The notes under the pieces: model-generated
Told to the model about the DNA's origin: nothing
Seen by the model: the letters and a program-made list of their open reading frames with translations, nothing else
Database searches by the model: none
Source of the DNA: Doryteuthis pealeii
Lineage: Eukaryota; Mollusca; Cephalopoda; Myopsida; Loliginidae
Direction: 5' to 3'
Length of the DNA stretch: 64,000 nucleotides
NCBI GenBank assembly: GCA_023376005.1
Contig: CM042151.1
Location: 78,812,944-78,876,943 of the forward strand
Translations under genes and position numbers: made by a program
Shown here: piece by piece, positions 10,509 through 21,540 of the stretch
Numbering within the stretch: the first letter of the stretch is position 1
How the letters are laid out: every line of letters begins with the position of its first letter

Positions 10509-13497
10509 TATCTATGCTACCTGCAACAAAATGGAATGGACTGATTTTAATCAAGAATTTGCAGAACTTTTTAAACCAGGCTTGGGTACATTAAATATTG
10601 AAAAAGCTAAATTGTATGTTAAAGAAAATAGCAAACCTCGTTTTATGAAAGCTAGACCCGTACCCTTAACAATTAGAGAAAAAGTTGAAACTGAACTTCA
10701 ACGAATGGTTGCTACCTCTGTTATCAAGCCAGTCCGTTTTGCAGAATGGGCTTCCCCTATTGTCCCCGTTTTAAAGAGAAATGGTCAAGTTCGGATTTGT
10801 GGGGATTTTAAACAGACCGTTAATCCTGTTTTGCAAATCGACAAATATCCCATTCCAAATATAGACGACCTGTATTCCAAAGTCTCGGGTGGACAGTATT
10901 TTACGAGACTGGATTTGAGTGACGCGTATTTACAGGTTCCTTTGGATGAAGAGTCACAAAGACTAACTACTATAAACACACATAAAGGTCTTTTTATGTA
11001 TACTCGTTTGTGTTTTGGTATTGCTTCATCACCAGGAGTTTTTCAAAGGATCATAGATCAACTTATTCAAGGAGTACCAAAGACAGTTGCTTATCTAGAT
11101 GACATCCTAATCTCGGGACAAACTATGGAAGAGCATAATAGGAACCTGCGGGCAGTCTTAAAGAGATTACGAGATGCTGGTCTCCGACTTAAAGGGGATA
11201 AATGTGAATTTAAAAAGTCGTCAATTTCATACCTGGGCCATAGGATTGATTCTGAAGGAATCCACCCAACGCAAGATAAAGTCAATGCAATTCATAAAGC
11301 ACCCACCCCAAAGAATGTGTCTGAACTGCGTAGTTTTTTAGCTTTTGTTAACTACTATCGGCGGTACTTAAACAATATCAGCACAGTTTTAGCTCCTTTG
11401 TACAAATTACTACAAAAGGGAGTTCCCTGGAAATGGGGATCAGACGAAGCCTTTGCTTTCAAGCAATCAAAGGAGTTGCTAATGTCAACTAGTGTTTTGG
11501 TTCATTACAATGCTGAACTTAAACTTATCATGACGGTGGATGCATCTCCAGTGGGTGTGGGGGCAGTGTTATCGCATATAATGAAAGACGGGAGTGAAAA
11601 ACCGATTTATTTTGCCTCCAGAACATTATCAAAGGCAGAACGAAATTATGCCCAGATAGAACGTGAAGGACTGGCAGTCATTTTTGGAGTTTCTAAATTC
11701 CATAAATATATCTATGGTCGAGAATTTACCATCATCACGGATCATAAACCACTGCTTGGGCTTTTTAAAGAGGACCGTGCAATATCACCAACAGGAAGTG
11801 CTAGAGTTCAACGTTGGGCCTTGATTCTAGCAAGTTATCATTATCAACTAGAATACAAACCAGGTTCAAAAATTTCTAATGCAGATGGATTGAGTCGGCT
11901 ACCTATAGAAGACCATTTTACGCCATTACCTTGTCCGGAGGAAGTAGTACTCTCCATGTCAGCTTTAGACTTAACCCCAGTCACGTCAAAAACTGTTGCT
12001 TTTTACACCTCAAGAGACCCCGTGTTATCACAAGTGCGTAGATGGATCTTACATGGATGGCCGGGAAAAGTATCTCTTGACTTTCAACCATATACAACCA
12101 GGAAGGATGAGTTGTCGGAACAACTGGGTTGTATTTTATGGGGATCACGGGTGATTATCCCAGCAAAGTGTCGAGAGGCGTTACTGAAAGAATTGCATGA
12201 GAGTCATCCAGGAATTTCACGGATGAAGTCTCTTGCTCGTAGTCACATTTGGTGGCCTAAAATGGATGCAGATATTGAATTATGTGTGAGGAGTTGTGCC
12301 ATGTGCCAAGATAGTGCAAATATGCCTCAGGCTAGTGCATTGCATCCCTGGGAATGGCCAGGAAGGCCTTGGTTCAGAGTGCACATGGATTATGCGGGTC
12401 CTATCCAGGGCAAGTGGATTCTAGTGATTGTCGACGCCCACAGTAAATATATAGATGCACATGTTGTGTCATCACCATCTTCTTCAGAAACAGAAAGGAT
12501 GTTGAGACGCACGTTTGCCACACATGGGAGTCCACATGTGATTGTGTCGGACAATGCTAGCAGTTTTACTAGTAAGGAATTTTCCAGGTTCTGTACCCTA
12601 AATGGCATTAAGCATGTTAGATGTGCGCCATACCACCCCTCCTCAAATGGACTGGCTGAGCGTGCAGTTCAAACCATTAAGAGTGGTCTTAAAAAAGTTA
12701 CTGGAGATTTGGAAACACGATTATTGCGTGTATTAGCCCGATACCGGTTATTCCCGCAATCAACAACAGGTCAATCACCAGCAATGCTACTAATGGGCCG
12801 TCAGCCTCGATCTCGTCTGGACCTTGTGTATCCAGATTTATCTACCCAAGTCACCACGAAAATAGACGATACTAAAAGAACAACGGATAGATATCGTAGT
12901 GAAAGGATGTTCCATATTGGAGATAGTGTTAGTGTGGTGAATTTTCAAGGGAGGCCAAAATGGTTGTTCGGAGTTTTAGAGGAGCAGCTTGGTCCACTGA
13001 CTTTTAGAGTGCGATTGGAGGATGGTCGATTATGGAAAAGGCATGTGGATCATATTCGCGCGAATATTCCAACAGAACCTGTTGTGAGAGGTCCCGAAGA
13101 ATCAAGGCAGCCTCAGGGGAGTCAGGAACAAACAGTTACAGGGCACTCAACAGCTTGTGCACAGCTTCCTGCACCCTACAGAGATAGCAGTTTTTCAACA
13201 ACCGGTGACAGCTTGGAAGATGAACACCCCAGAACTCGCATGAGAACACGGTTTCAGAAACGCAAAGAGGAGGAAAGAAGGAACAATGCTGAGAATAAAC
13301 CCGAAAGACAGCGCACCAACATTAAACCAGATACAAAAGGGAAACGACCCAGTACTAGCCCCTTAACTGGGGAAATTGCTGTTCAGGAGTCTCCAGAGGC
13401 TACAGATGATGATGATGTGACTATGTCTGAGAGTCGGACAATGCCTCCTATAAGTAATGGGAGTTCCGGGGAGGGACCTATGGATGTTTCAAGCTAA
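10447..13497 (+). CDS. pol: Ty3 pol: reverse transcriptase, RNase H, integrase
   Basis: About 1000 codons with no stop. Order: end of protease (GSGPNLLGRDW), reverse transcriptase with active site YLDD at 11092-11103, RNase H (TVDASPVGVGAVLSH, then RNYAQIEREGLAV, then TDHKPL), integrase with the H-H-C-C zinc module (HESHPGISRMK..CAMCQ) and the D,D,E core (MDYAGP, SDNASSF, GLAERAVQ), then a GPLTFRV motif and a charged, disordered tail of about 130 residues. No chromodomain is visible. It copies the RNA and inserts the cDNA. All catalytic residues I checked are present, so this part looks functional. It has no ATG of its own and is expected to be expressed as Gag-Pol. Confidence 0.92.
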   Translation, partial: VVPGSGPNLLGRDWLQKLPINIYATCNKMEWTDFNQEFAELFKPGLGTLNIEKAKLYVKENSKPRFMKARPVPLTIREKVETELQRMVATSVIKPVRFAEWASPIVPVLKRNGQVRICGDFKQTVNPVLQIDKYPIPNIDDLYSKVSGGQYFTRLDLSDAYLQVPLDEESQRLTTINTHKGLFMYTRLCFGIASSPGVFQRIIDQLIQGVPKTVAYLDDILISGQTMEEHNRNLRAVLKRLRDAGLRLKGDKCEFKKSSISYLGHRIDSEGIHPTQDKVNAIHKAPTPKNVSELRSFLAFVNYYRRYLNNISTVLAPLYKLLQKGVPWKWGSDEAFAFKQSKELLMSTSVLVHYNAELKLIMTVDASPVGVGAVLSHIMKDGSEKPIYFASRTLSKAERNYAQIEREGLAVIFGVSKFHKYIYGREFTIITDHKPLLGLFKEDRAISPTGSARVQRWALILASYHYQLEYKPGSKISNADGLSRLPIEDHFTPLPCPEEVVLSMSALDLTPVTSKTVAFYTSRDPVLSQVRRWILHGWPGKVSLDFQPYTTRKDELSEQLGCILWGSRVIIPAKCREALLKELHESHPGISRMKSLARSHIWWPKMDADIELCVRSCAMCQDSANMPQASALHPWEWPGRPWFRVHMDYAGPIQGKWILVIVDAHSKYIDAHVVSSPSSSETERMLRRTFATHGSPHVIVSDNASSFTSKEFSRFCTLNGIKHVRCAPYHPSSNGLAERAVQTIKSGLKKVTGDLETRLLRVLARYRLFPQSTTGQSPAMLLMGRQPRSRLDLVYPDLSTQVTTKIDDTKRTTDRYRSERMFHIGDSVSVVNFQGRPKWLFGVLEEQLGPLTFRVRLEDGRLWKRHVDHIRANIPTEPVVRGPEESRQPQGSQEQTVTGHSTACAQLPAPYRDSSFSTTGDSLEDEHPRTRMRTRFQKRKEEERRNNAENKPERQRTNIKPDTKGKRPSTSPLTGEIAVQESPEATDDDDVTMSESRTMPPISNGSSGEGPMDVSS

Positions 13498-13508
13498 GTG
13501 GGGAGGGA
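13497..13508 (+). other. Polypurine tract
   Basis: AGTGGGGAGGGA directly abuts the 3' LTR and follows the pol stop. This is the plus-strand DNA priming site. Confidence 0.85.
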
Positions 13509-13675
13509 TGTGGTATACTAAGACCCGGAAGCACCGGTTATAACATTGTTGTATGAAACGGAAGTACTGTTTCAGCCATCTTGTATTATTTTAAATAAAA
13601 GGCGGAAGTGGGTTCTTCTTGCAGTTAACGTCAACTGGGCTACACGTCTTATTATTCGCTAAGCGCGTTATAACA
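13509..13675 (+). repeat. 3' LTR of the Ty3 element
   Basis: 167 bp, identical by eye to the 5' LTR, followed by the GTTAT duplication at 13676-13680. Confidence 0.95.
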
Positions 13676-13789
13676 GTTATATTCTGTTACATGAATTACA
13701 ATATTCCATAGAGAATAGCAATGTAGATTTCCTGTAAGAATTCAGGCAGCTCGGATATATATACACTTTTAGCTTTTTCTTGGGTTCTG

Positions 13790-14425
13790 TTATATAGTAC
13801 CTAAATAATGAAAATGGAATCATCTATTTTTCCTTTAAATAATGTCTGATGAAACATCACAGGAGACAAATGACATCTCACACAACTTGTTAATTGAACC
13901 TAGTAAATGTTGATTACTGTTTATTTTAAATCTTTGCTTAGTAAGCCTTATTCCCTATCCTTAATACTCGTATTTCTTCCTCTAATACTTGAGTTACAAC
14001 AGCTGGTGATGAAGATGATATCAAGGAAGAACCTATAGAAGTTATTGATGTACCCGCTCCTCAAACAGCTCCAGAAACGAGACAATACATTTAAAAAAAA
14101 CAGTGATCTACAGAAAGGTTAGATATAGACCCAAAACAGAAAAGGTATGACTTCCAAGGGAGTTAAATCTCAAATGGGTAGATGGTATATAGTACCTAAA
14201 TAATGAGAATGGAATCCTTTGTTTTTCCTATAAATAATATCTGATCACACCTCAGAGGAGATAAAAAAAATGAGATCTCACGGGACTTGTTAATTCTACC
14301 TAGAATTTGCTAATTACTCTGTTCACCTTGTATCTTTGCTTAGTAAACATTTTTCTTAATCCTTAATACTCATTGCATTCCTTCCTATTATTTCTCTGTT
14401 AACTGTGATACTTGAGTTACTATAA
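13790..14425. repeat. Imperfect tandem duplication, two units of ~215-240 bp
   Basis: The unit starting TATAGTACCTAAATAATG at about 13793 recurs at about 14189. It shares the block around CTTGTTAATT, the segment ATCTTTGCTTAGTAA, and the end TACTTGAGTTAC. The ~190-bp spacer holds the candidate exon at 14003-14094; the second unit has no such exon after it. Confidence 0.8.
14003..14094 (+). CDS. Possible short acidic exon, not assigned
   Basis: Follows a plausible acceptor (...GAGTTACAACAG). The frame reads GDEDDIKEEPIEVIDVP, then APQTAPETRQYI, then TAA at 14092-14094. IKEEP is a SUMO-attachment-type motif (hydrophobic-K-x-E) common in acidic linkers of animal transcription factors. The G+C content and codon mix stand out from the surroundings. 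It could be an exon of a zinc-finger-type gene, a relic of one, or chance. No downstream donor in frame was found before the stop. It is on the strand opposite the 16-kb zinc-finger exon. Confidence 0.3.
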
Positions 14426-14429
14426 CTTC

Positions 14430-15850
14430 TAAGGGTTGAATATTTTACGGCCAGAGTTTAGTCACTATGATTATGTTTAGATAGAAAATTAATACTTATA
14501 CCACTTACAAAAACAAAAGAAGCCTAAACATTTAAGATGTTCGAATGAGCTAAGGTACTCAATATAAGAAAGGTAAGATGAAAGTTGTCACAGTTATACT
14601 TTATATTGACATATCATTTTAATGCCCTGAATGTTTTAAAGAAGTTCAGTTCAATAATTTAGTGTCATGTATAAATAATCGTTCATGTAATTTCTACATA
14701 AAAATATTTGATATAAAATATTTAATACATAAGTTTAAAAAAGTGTATTTGAAAATAAGTGAAATATAAAAACTGAAAGTAATGCTGCAAACAGAGAAAG
14801 AGAATGTTATGTATTAATCTCAAATATAAGTTGTTCATGGATTAATTTTCAAGTCCAAGGGATTTTAGGTAAATGTCAGTGAAATAATTTTTTTTATCCT
14901 ATGAACAGATCATCAAATATTACTACTAATAATATAATCTTTTATCTTTCATAGATAAGACATAAAAAATATAATAATCAAAAATGTAGCATTACCCCTT
15001 AATAAGCCCCTTTGGCTCCTTCACTCTTTTGTTTTGTTTTTGTAACCTGTGTAAAAAAAATTGAACACTGTTTTAGGTTTGTCGGTTTAAAATCTATTGT
15101 CACCATAGATTGCTCTAGCAAAACAGAAAGAAAGAAAGCAAACAGATTGGCTATCCGCTTGCCAGCTGCATGTTTGTTAATTTTGGGCGGTTTCCCTTTT
15201 TTATTTCTCCTTTCTCTCAGAAGGCAAGTTTATTTATACCTAAAGATTTTTAATTAACAAATAATTTTCACTAATTGTCCCATGAATATCAGCTGATTAT
15301 TTACTGACCTTTATAATATTTAAACAACTGCTTATACTTGGATGCTTGGATTTTAAAATATTTTTCTAGCATTTTTAATTTGTAAACAAACATTTATTCT
15401 TGGAGTGTTTCTCAAGCATTTTTGGTTTCAAATCTAAAAACCCAAATGACCAATTACAAATTACTAAAATAATTAAGATACTTAATTATTTTATCCGCCC
15501 CCCCCCCCCTAAAAAAAAAAACCTATGAAGATTAACTAAGTAATTCTCATACATTATAGGAATATTTTTTTTTTCTCTAGCAGGTGTTTCCATAGGTACT
15601 CTTTGAAATTGAAAAATTGAAATAGTAGACAAAAATATAGTGGTTCTTTAATAGGTTTTTTAAAATATGAACTCTTAGAAAAGGCCAATAAAAAGATTTT
15701 AAAAAGAAATCTTTTTTTTCCTTAGAGTGTATTTTTCAAATGCTGATTCACATTTCAGATGTGTATTATTAAACACAATGATGTGTACATTCTATTTAAA
15801 TTTCAAACAGTTTGAAAATGCTAAGCTACATACATCACAAATATAGGATT
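14430..15850. other. AT-rich DNA, no gene seen
   Basis: 14440-14500 and 16100-16150 share a diverged block (AGTCACTATGATTATG / AGCCACTATAATTATG). Homopolymers at 15497-15520. The 81-codon frame at 15012-15257 shows no family features. Confidence 0.5.
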
Positions 15851-15854
15851 TGCA

Positions 15855-16040
15855 TCTTGTGCGGAAACCATCACATGGGTACACCAGCATGGGCTGTCCA
15901 GCAAAGACCTAAACTGACCAGCTCTGCATGGATACTAGATGCCGTGCAGAGGATTCTCCCGAGAACAATGAATGATAGAAAAAGTTGGCAAGAGATTGTC
16001 ATGGATATCTGTGCTGCTTGCATGACATGAAGATAATGAT
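15855..16040 (+). pseudogene. RTE-like LINE, 3' terminal fragment
   Basis: The open frame ends with TMNDRKSWQEIVMDICA, the DR..W..iv pattern that closes RTE-type LINE proteins, preceded by a degraded GRPAKTY-like region (AVQQRPKLTS) and an EDLPRAM-like ILPRTM. A short GAT/ATG repeat tail follows at about 16030-16044, as expected for RTE 3' ends. 5'-truncated to under 200 bp. Related scraps at 6.05 and 60.87 kb. Confidence 0.6.
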
Positions 16041-16305
16041 GATGATCTTGTGTTTGAATGTGACATTTTAAAGATGTCTTTTCTGAAAATTCATAATACA
16101 TAAAATACTTAGGGTTATAGATTAGCCACTATAATTATGCCCAGATGGAAAATGTACTTCTTCTAATTATTCATGTTTAAACTATTTTCAATCTGTTCAC
16201 AATAAATATGCAAAAAAAATGTAATAAGTTTTAAAGAATAACAAATTATGTACAATATATTAAGTATGAAAAGTACTAACATATTTCAAGAAGAACATCA
16301 TCCTC

Positions 16306-17706
16306 TTATTTTGCATTTGTTTTTTCACACTGTTGTTTCTCTTCAGTATGCGTTTGTATGTGTCTAGTCAAATGTGATCTTTGTGAAAATGATGATTCAC
16401 ACAACTTACAGGGATATGGTTTCTCTCCAGTGTGTATTCGCATGTGTTTCCTTAAAACTGTTTTCTCTGAAAATGCTGATCCACATATCTCACAAGAATA
16501 TGGTTTCTCTCCTGTGTGTGTACGAATGTGTCTCCTTAAAGTTGCATTCTGTGAAAATGCTAATCCACACACCTCACAAGAATATGGTTTTTCTCCAGTG
16601 TGTATTGACATGTGTCGTTTTAAATGTGTTGTATGTGAAAATGCAGAGACACACACTTTGCACTTATATGGTTTCTCTCCCGTATGTGTTCGCACATGAT
16701 ACTTTAAGTATGCATTGGTTGCAAATGATTTTCCACAAACCTCACAAGAGTATGGTTTCTCTCCAGTGTGCGTTAGCATATGTCTCTTAAAAGAAGCAAT
16801 CTGTGATAAAGTTGATGAACACACTTTGCATGAATATGGTTTTTCTCCAGTATGTGTTCTCATGTGTCTTGTTAAAGATGTTTTCTGTGAAAATGCCGAT
16901 CCACACACTTTACAGGAATAGGGTTTCTCTCCTGTGTGAGTTCGCATGTGTCTTATAAAATAGGCCCTCTGCGAAAATGCAGATGCACACATCTCACATG
17001 AGTATGGCTTCTCACCAGTGTGTTTTCGCATATGTTTCTTTAAATATGTATTCTGTGTAAAAGTCAATCCACATACCTCACAAGAAAATGGTTTGTCACC
17101 AGTATGCCTTTGCATGTGTGGTTTTAAATGACATTTATAATAGAATGCTGCTCCACACACTTTGCATTTATATGGTTTCTCTCCAGTGTGTGTTCGCATA
17201 TGACACTTTAAATATGAACTTGTTGTAAATGATGATCCACATACTTCACAAGAATATGGTTTCTCTCCAGTGTGTGTTCGCATGTGGGACTTCAATGATG
17301 CAGCCTGTGATAATGCTACTCCACACACATCACAAGAATATGGTTTCTCTCCAGTGTGTTTTCGCATGTGTCTCTTTAAAGATGAATTTTCTGAAAATGC
17401 TGATTCACACAACTTACATTTATATGGTTTTTCTCCGGTGTGTGTTCGCATATGTCTTTTAAAATATGACTGGGAAAATTTTATTGAACACAACTTGCAT
17501 GAATATGTTTTCTCTCCAGTGTGTATTCGCATATGTTGTTTTAAATTTGCATTGTGTGAAAATGCTGATCCACACACTTCACAAGAATATGGTTTATTTA
17601 CAGTATGCGTTTGCATGTGTTCTTTCAAATTGGAATCTTGTGAAAATGTTGTGCTACATATCTTACATGTGTATGATTTCTCTTCAGTATTTGCCTGTAA
17701 ATACAT
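16306..17706 (-). CDS. C2H2 zinc-finger protein, 16 fingers (terminal exon)
   Basis: 466 residues from the ATG at 17706-17704; stop TAA at 16308-16306. Sixteen consecutive C2H2 fingers of 28-residue period joined by HTGEKPY-type linkers fill nearly the whole protein. Finger 3 ([16 protein letters not shown]) lacks one residue between Cys2 and His1, so its fold or contact register may differ. The last linker reads [14 protein letters not shown] and ends the protein. No KRAB, BTB, ZAD or SCAN-like domain is encoded in this exon. Expected to bind DNA in the nucleus; the target is unknown. Possible acceptors lie at 17723-17725 and just before codon 5. A decayed finger upstream suggests that the array was once longer. 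A candidate first exon lies at 24.35-24.55 kb on the same strand. Open for its full length, so this is the gene most likely to be functional here. Confidence 0.88.
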   Translation of the reverse strand: MYLQANTEEKSYTCKICSTTFSQDSNLKEHMQTHTVNKPYSCEVCGSAFSHNANLKQHMRIHTGEKTYSCKLCSIKFSQSYFKRHMRTHTGEKPYKCKLCESAFSENSSLKRHMRKHTGEKPYSCDVCGVALSQAASLKSHMRTHTGEKPYSCEVCGSSFTTSSYLKCHMRTHTGEKPYKCKVCGAAFYYKCHLKPHMQRHTGDKPFSCEVCGLTFTQNTYLKKHMRKHTGEKPYSCEMCASAFSQRAYFIRHMRTHTGEKPYSCKVCGSAFSQKTSLTRHMRTHTGEKPYSCKVCSSTLSQIASFKRHMLTHTGEKPYSCEVCGKSFATNAYLKYHVRTHTGEKPYKCKVCVSAFSHTTHLKRHMSIHTGEKPYSCEVCGLAFSQNATLRRHIRTHTGEKPYSCEICGSAFSEKTVLRKHMRIHTGEKPYPCKLCESSFSQRSHLTRHIQTHTEEKQQCEKTNAK

Positions 17707-17749
17707 TTTGAATTTCAAAATTCTGAAAATGTACTAATAATATTACCCT

Positions 17750-17880
17750 CTGATGTGAGATTGTATATACGTTTTTTCAACCTGGGTTTTGTGAAGTTGA
17801 AGATCCACACATTTTAAAAGTGTGTGGTTTCTTTCTAGCATCTATTTGCATGTGTAATTTAAAGAATCTACAAAATGAAA
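17750..17880 (-). pseudogene. Decayed extra zinc finger upstream of the array
   Basis: Minus-strand translation reads HMQIDARKKPHTFKMCGSS and then a stop: a finger linker and Cys region that has lost one Cys and its His pair. It sits between the array and the putative intron, so the array probably lost N-terminal fingers. Confidence 0.55.
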
Positions 17881-17899
17881 ATTACAAAGGAGTTTAGCA

Positions 17900-19450
17900 T
17901 ATTTTTTTCCAATATTGTTTCAATGTTTAATTCTTGATTCACCTTTAATTATTAGTCTCTTCATACAATATGACCAACAGAAATATTCAGTTCTTCCCCA
18001 CTGTGATTGATATCTGCAAAGGAAGAAAGGTATTAGTAGCAATTATAAAATCATAAAAGCAGGTCTTATACTTCCTATTCAGTCAAAACGTCATACTTGC
18101 TGTAACTTCAAATAAGCAAGATTAAATCAAACCAGCAATTTTGCCTTGGAGGTGGCTTGATCACTTCTTGATAGTATTGCTACTTTCACACACTTAATTG
18201 CTTTGAAAAAGGCCTGTTGTGTTTACAAACTCACTATACAGTATTTAAAATATTATCACTATTCTATTATTTCCCTTATGTGAAGGAATCAGGTAGCAGT
18301 TTAACCAAGTGGTGATAAAAGAACATAGAACAATGAAATGAAAATAATAAAAGACTGTTAGGATCAGACCTAATAAAATCTAGAGTTACTTCCCTTGGTC
18401 AGTAGGGGGATTAATGGGAACCTGAAAGTGTTGTTAATTTCCAATAACTGAGTCTTGCATTTTCATTCACTGCTCCATATTTCATTTGTATATAAAAACA
18501 TAACAAAGACAAAATTGGAGACAGTAAATATAATGTAAAGGTTATGTATTATTAATGAATAATAATAGACATGTAGATACATCTGGATCAAGCAACAACT
18601 CAGAAGGAACTGAAGAAAAGTCCAAAATTAAATTCCAAAATCTGGTTGGTTTTGAATTAGTAGTTTTAAAGATTGTCTTATCTATGTAGGTATGCATGTC
18701 CATAGGTATGTGTGTCCATTGGTATGGAGGTTTCAACCTATGAGTTCATAACCAAGATAGAGATGGGCTTAGGGAAAAGAGGTTACATTTCAATGAAGGT
18801 AGGGCAGGGAATAGGCTAAATAGAGAAGATATGTATGTAGGGAAAGAAGGGTTGCCTTTGATAAAGGCAGAACAGTCATATAATCTCATAGATAGTCTTC
18901 TCAGAAAATGTGGAAAGTCATGCCTGGTATTATCTTTAGCTTAAGAAAATTAAGCTTTTTTCTGTAGTTAAAACTAGTATCAGGTAACTTTTCCCTGGTA
19001 ATTAATACCTTTTACACATTACCCTTTACCTTTTTACGTTTTTATTTATCCATTTATTGATGACATAAGAGCCATTAAGTGAATAAAGTTACAAAATCTC
19101 CCCCTCAAGGAATAAGCTCCTTTATATATAGATATGAAAATTTAAACATATTTATTAGAAAATAAAAAGGGTCTTAACTTTATATATTTTTCTGATTAAC
19201 AAAAGTCTAACATTCATTAAAAAACATGTTAATTTTTTTCTTCTTCTGAATTTATATAAAATGTTAATAAGAAATAAGTAGAATAGGAAAATGTTTTTTT
19301 CTTTTTTTTTTAATAAAAATAAGCTATTCACTAATTTCAGGTAATTGTTTTAAAAGTAAAAAAATATTATCTTCCCTGACCAGAAGTAAACATACCTAAA
19401 TTTAATTGATAAGTTTTGTTTTTGAAATAAGACTCATATCAATTGACTGA
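17900..19450. other. AT-rich DNA, no gene seen
   Basis: If the first exon at 24.5 kb belongs to the 16-finger exon, this is intron. The small minus-strand frame at 18542-18736 has no family features. Confidence 0.5.
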
Positions 19451-19451
19451 A

Positions 19452-19490
<39 letters not shown>

Positions 19491-19534
19491 TAACTACCCA
19501 TATAATAAAATAATATAAACTAAAGGAAACATCC

Positions 19535-20630
19535 CCAGCAATTATAGACCAATAACTTGTCTACCCATGATGTGGAAAATACTGGCTGCTGTTATAAAAG
19601 AAGAAATATACATTTCACTCAATTGGGGAAACTTTTCCCAGAAGAACAGAAAGGATGCCTCAAGTGAAAAAGAGGAACAAAAGATCTACTGTATATAGAC
19701 CAATACATTCTTAAAGAAGTAAAAAATAGATGGAAAAATATTGCAATGGCGTGGATCGATTACAGAAAAGCCTATGACATGGTCCCACATACCTGGATTT
19801 TAGAATGTCTAAAAATGTACAAAATTTCCAACAACATCATAAACTTCCTTGAAAAAGCTATGAAAAACTGGCAAGTTCAATTAAAATCTGAAAGACAATC
19901 CCTGGCAGAAGTAAAAATCCAAAGAGGTATCTTCCAAGGAGACTCGTTATCACCACCACTTTTTATTATAGCAATGATGCTACTCAATCATATACTTAAA
20001 AAAAGTATAGGGGATACAAATTCACTAACTCACAAGAAAAGATAAACCACCTTATGTACATGAATGACAAAGATTTTTGCAAAAAATGAAAAAGAATTAG
20101 AAACCATAGTACAAACTATTAAAATATATAGCCAAGATATAGGAATGGAATTTGGAATTGAAAAATGTGCTATGCTAGTTATAAAACGGGGTGAAAGAAA
20201 ATTAATGGACGGAATACAACTACCAAATCAAGACACTATAAATTCATTTGATGAAAATGAAAGTTACAAATACTTAGGAATTTTAGAAGCAGACAATATC
20301 AAGCAAGCAGAAATGAAAGGAAAAGTTAAAAAAGAATATTTCAGGAGAACTAGAAAACTTCTAGAAACCAAACTTAACAGCAGAAATCTAATTAAAGGAA
20401 TCAATACATGGGCTGTCCCCATTATAAGATACTCAGGACCATTCTTAAAATGGACAAAGGAAAAACTCAGACAGATTGACCAAAGGACGAGAAAATTAAT
20501 GACCATGCACAAGGCTCTCCACCCTAGAGATGAGACAGATTATATGTGTCAAGAAAGGAAGGGGTCTTGCCAACATAGAGGACTACACACAAAAGAGCAA
20601 AGACAGATTGCTTATGGTGGCCAACAATAG
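19535..20630 (+). pseudogene. Dong-like LINE reverse transcriptase remnant
   Basis: Three frames are needed to read this RT. 19746-20045 holds the palm up to ...NHILKK. The segment around 20042-20070 reads NHLMYMND, so the usual YxDD catalytic pair has an Asn in place of the first Asp. The 188-codon frame 20064-20630 continues with KIFAKNEKEL and the thumb and connection. Stops upstream (about 19690-19735) break the N-terminal part. Together these rule out activity. Confidence 0.85.
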
Positions 20631-21037
20631 TAGATGTGACATATGGACAAACAGAAATACAACAAAGACTAGAAAACAAAAATGGGAAGAAAAACAATTA
20701 TATGGACACTTCAAACAACAAATCGGAGAGGTTGCACATGAAAAAACCTGGACGTGGCTAAGAAAAGGAAACTTTAAAAGAGATACTGAATCACTAATAA
20801 TTGCTGCACAAAACAATGCCATAAGGACAAACTATATCAAAGCAAAAATTGATAAGACCCAACAAAATAGTAAATGTAGACTATGTGGTAATAGAGATGA
20901 GACTGTAAACCATGTACTATGCGAATGTAGCAAACTAAGAACAACGGGAGTACAAAACTAGACACGACTGGGTTGGGAAGGTGATCCACTGGGAATTATG
21001 CAAAAAATAAAATTTTGACCATACAACAAAATGGTAT

Positions 21038-21442
21038 ATGCATAACCCAGAATCTGTTCTTGAGAAAGAAATGCATAAAATTCTCTGGGACTTTGAAATA
21101 AAAATGGATCACCTTATCCCAGCAAGAAGACCAAACCTAGTGTTGATTAACAAAAAAGAAAGAACTTGTCAACTGGTGGATTTTGCAGTTCCAGCAGATC
21201 ACAGGGTGAAGCTAAAGGAAAATGAAAAAATGAACAAATATCTGGACCTTGCCAGAGAACTGAAAAAGTTATGGAATATGAAAGTCAAAGTGATACCAAT
21301 TGTAGTTGGTGTACTTGGAACGGTCCCAAAAGGATTGGAAAAGGGTTTGGAAAGTCTGGAAATCAGAGGAAGGATTGATACCATTCAGAACACTGCACTG
21401 CTGCAATCTGCCAGAATACTCAGAAGAGTCCTGGAGACCTGA
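21038..21442 (+). pseudogene. Restriction-like endonuclease domain, copy 2
   Basis: 134 codons open. Endonuclease core ARRPNLVLINKK..QLVDFAVPAD has Asn where copies 1 and 3 have the PD aspartate, so the metal-binding site is probably lost. C-terminal half ends PIVVGVLGTVPKGLEKG, then NTALLQSARILRRVLET. In intact elements this domain nicks the target site. A frame break separates it from the knuckle at 20940. Confidence 0.8.
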
Positions 21443-21540
21443 GGAGAATTGCTGTCACTCAGACTCCAGTGGAAGACCATCAGTTAATGCTGATGTGAAA
21501 ACTCAAAAAGAAGAAACTAATAATAATAATAATAATAATA

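Larger units (their letters stand above)
9216..13680 (+). mobile_element. Complete Ty3/gypsy LTR retrotransposon (Mag-like)
   Basis: All parts are present in order: 5-bp target duplication GTTAT, 5' LTR, primer-binding site, gag, protease, reverse transcriptase, RNase H, integrase, polypurine tract, 3' LTR, GTTAT. The two 167-bp LTRs are identical by eye, so insertion was recent. No envelope gene. Integrase follows RNase H, as in Ty3/gypsy. It is non-autonomous as read, because the frame changes in gag and again in the protease region. A longer, decayed relative lies at 61.6-62.4 kb (-). Confidence 0.95.
19455..21540 (+). mobile_element. Dong/R4-like LINE, copy 2 (5'-truncated)
   Basis: Flanked by (TAA)n on both sides: 19455-19491 and 21518-21540. 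The coding remnant begins near the N-terminal RT motif SPANYRPITCLPMMWKILA (about 19535), then the palm motif AWIDYRKAYDMVP (19749), GIFQGDSLSP (about 19930), a damaged active site YMND at 20057-20068, the thumb, a CCHC knuckle (CRLCGNRDETVNHVLCEC, about 20870-20932) and the restriction-like endonuclease (21038-21442). The 5' half is missing. Dong-like elements insert into TAA repeats, which fits the flanks. Confidence 0.88.

Noticed and set aside
17270..17737. Long plus-strand open frames opposite the zinc-finger array (up to 155 codons), and similar ones opposite 31.7, 41.2 and 54-55 kb
   Set aside because: They are antisense shadows of the repeated finger/linker codons; their Cys-rich, periodic content follows from the repeat.
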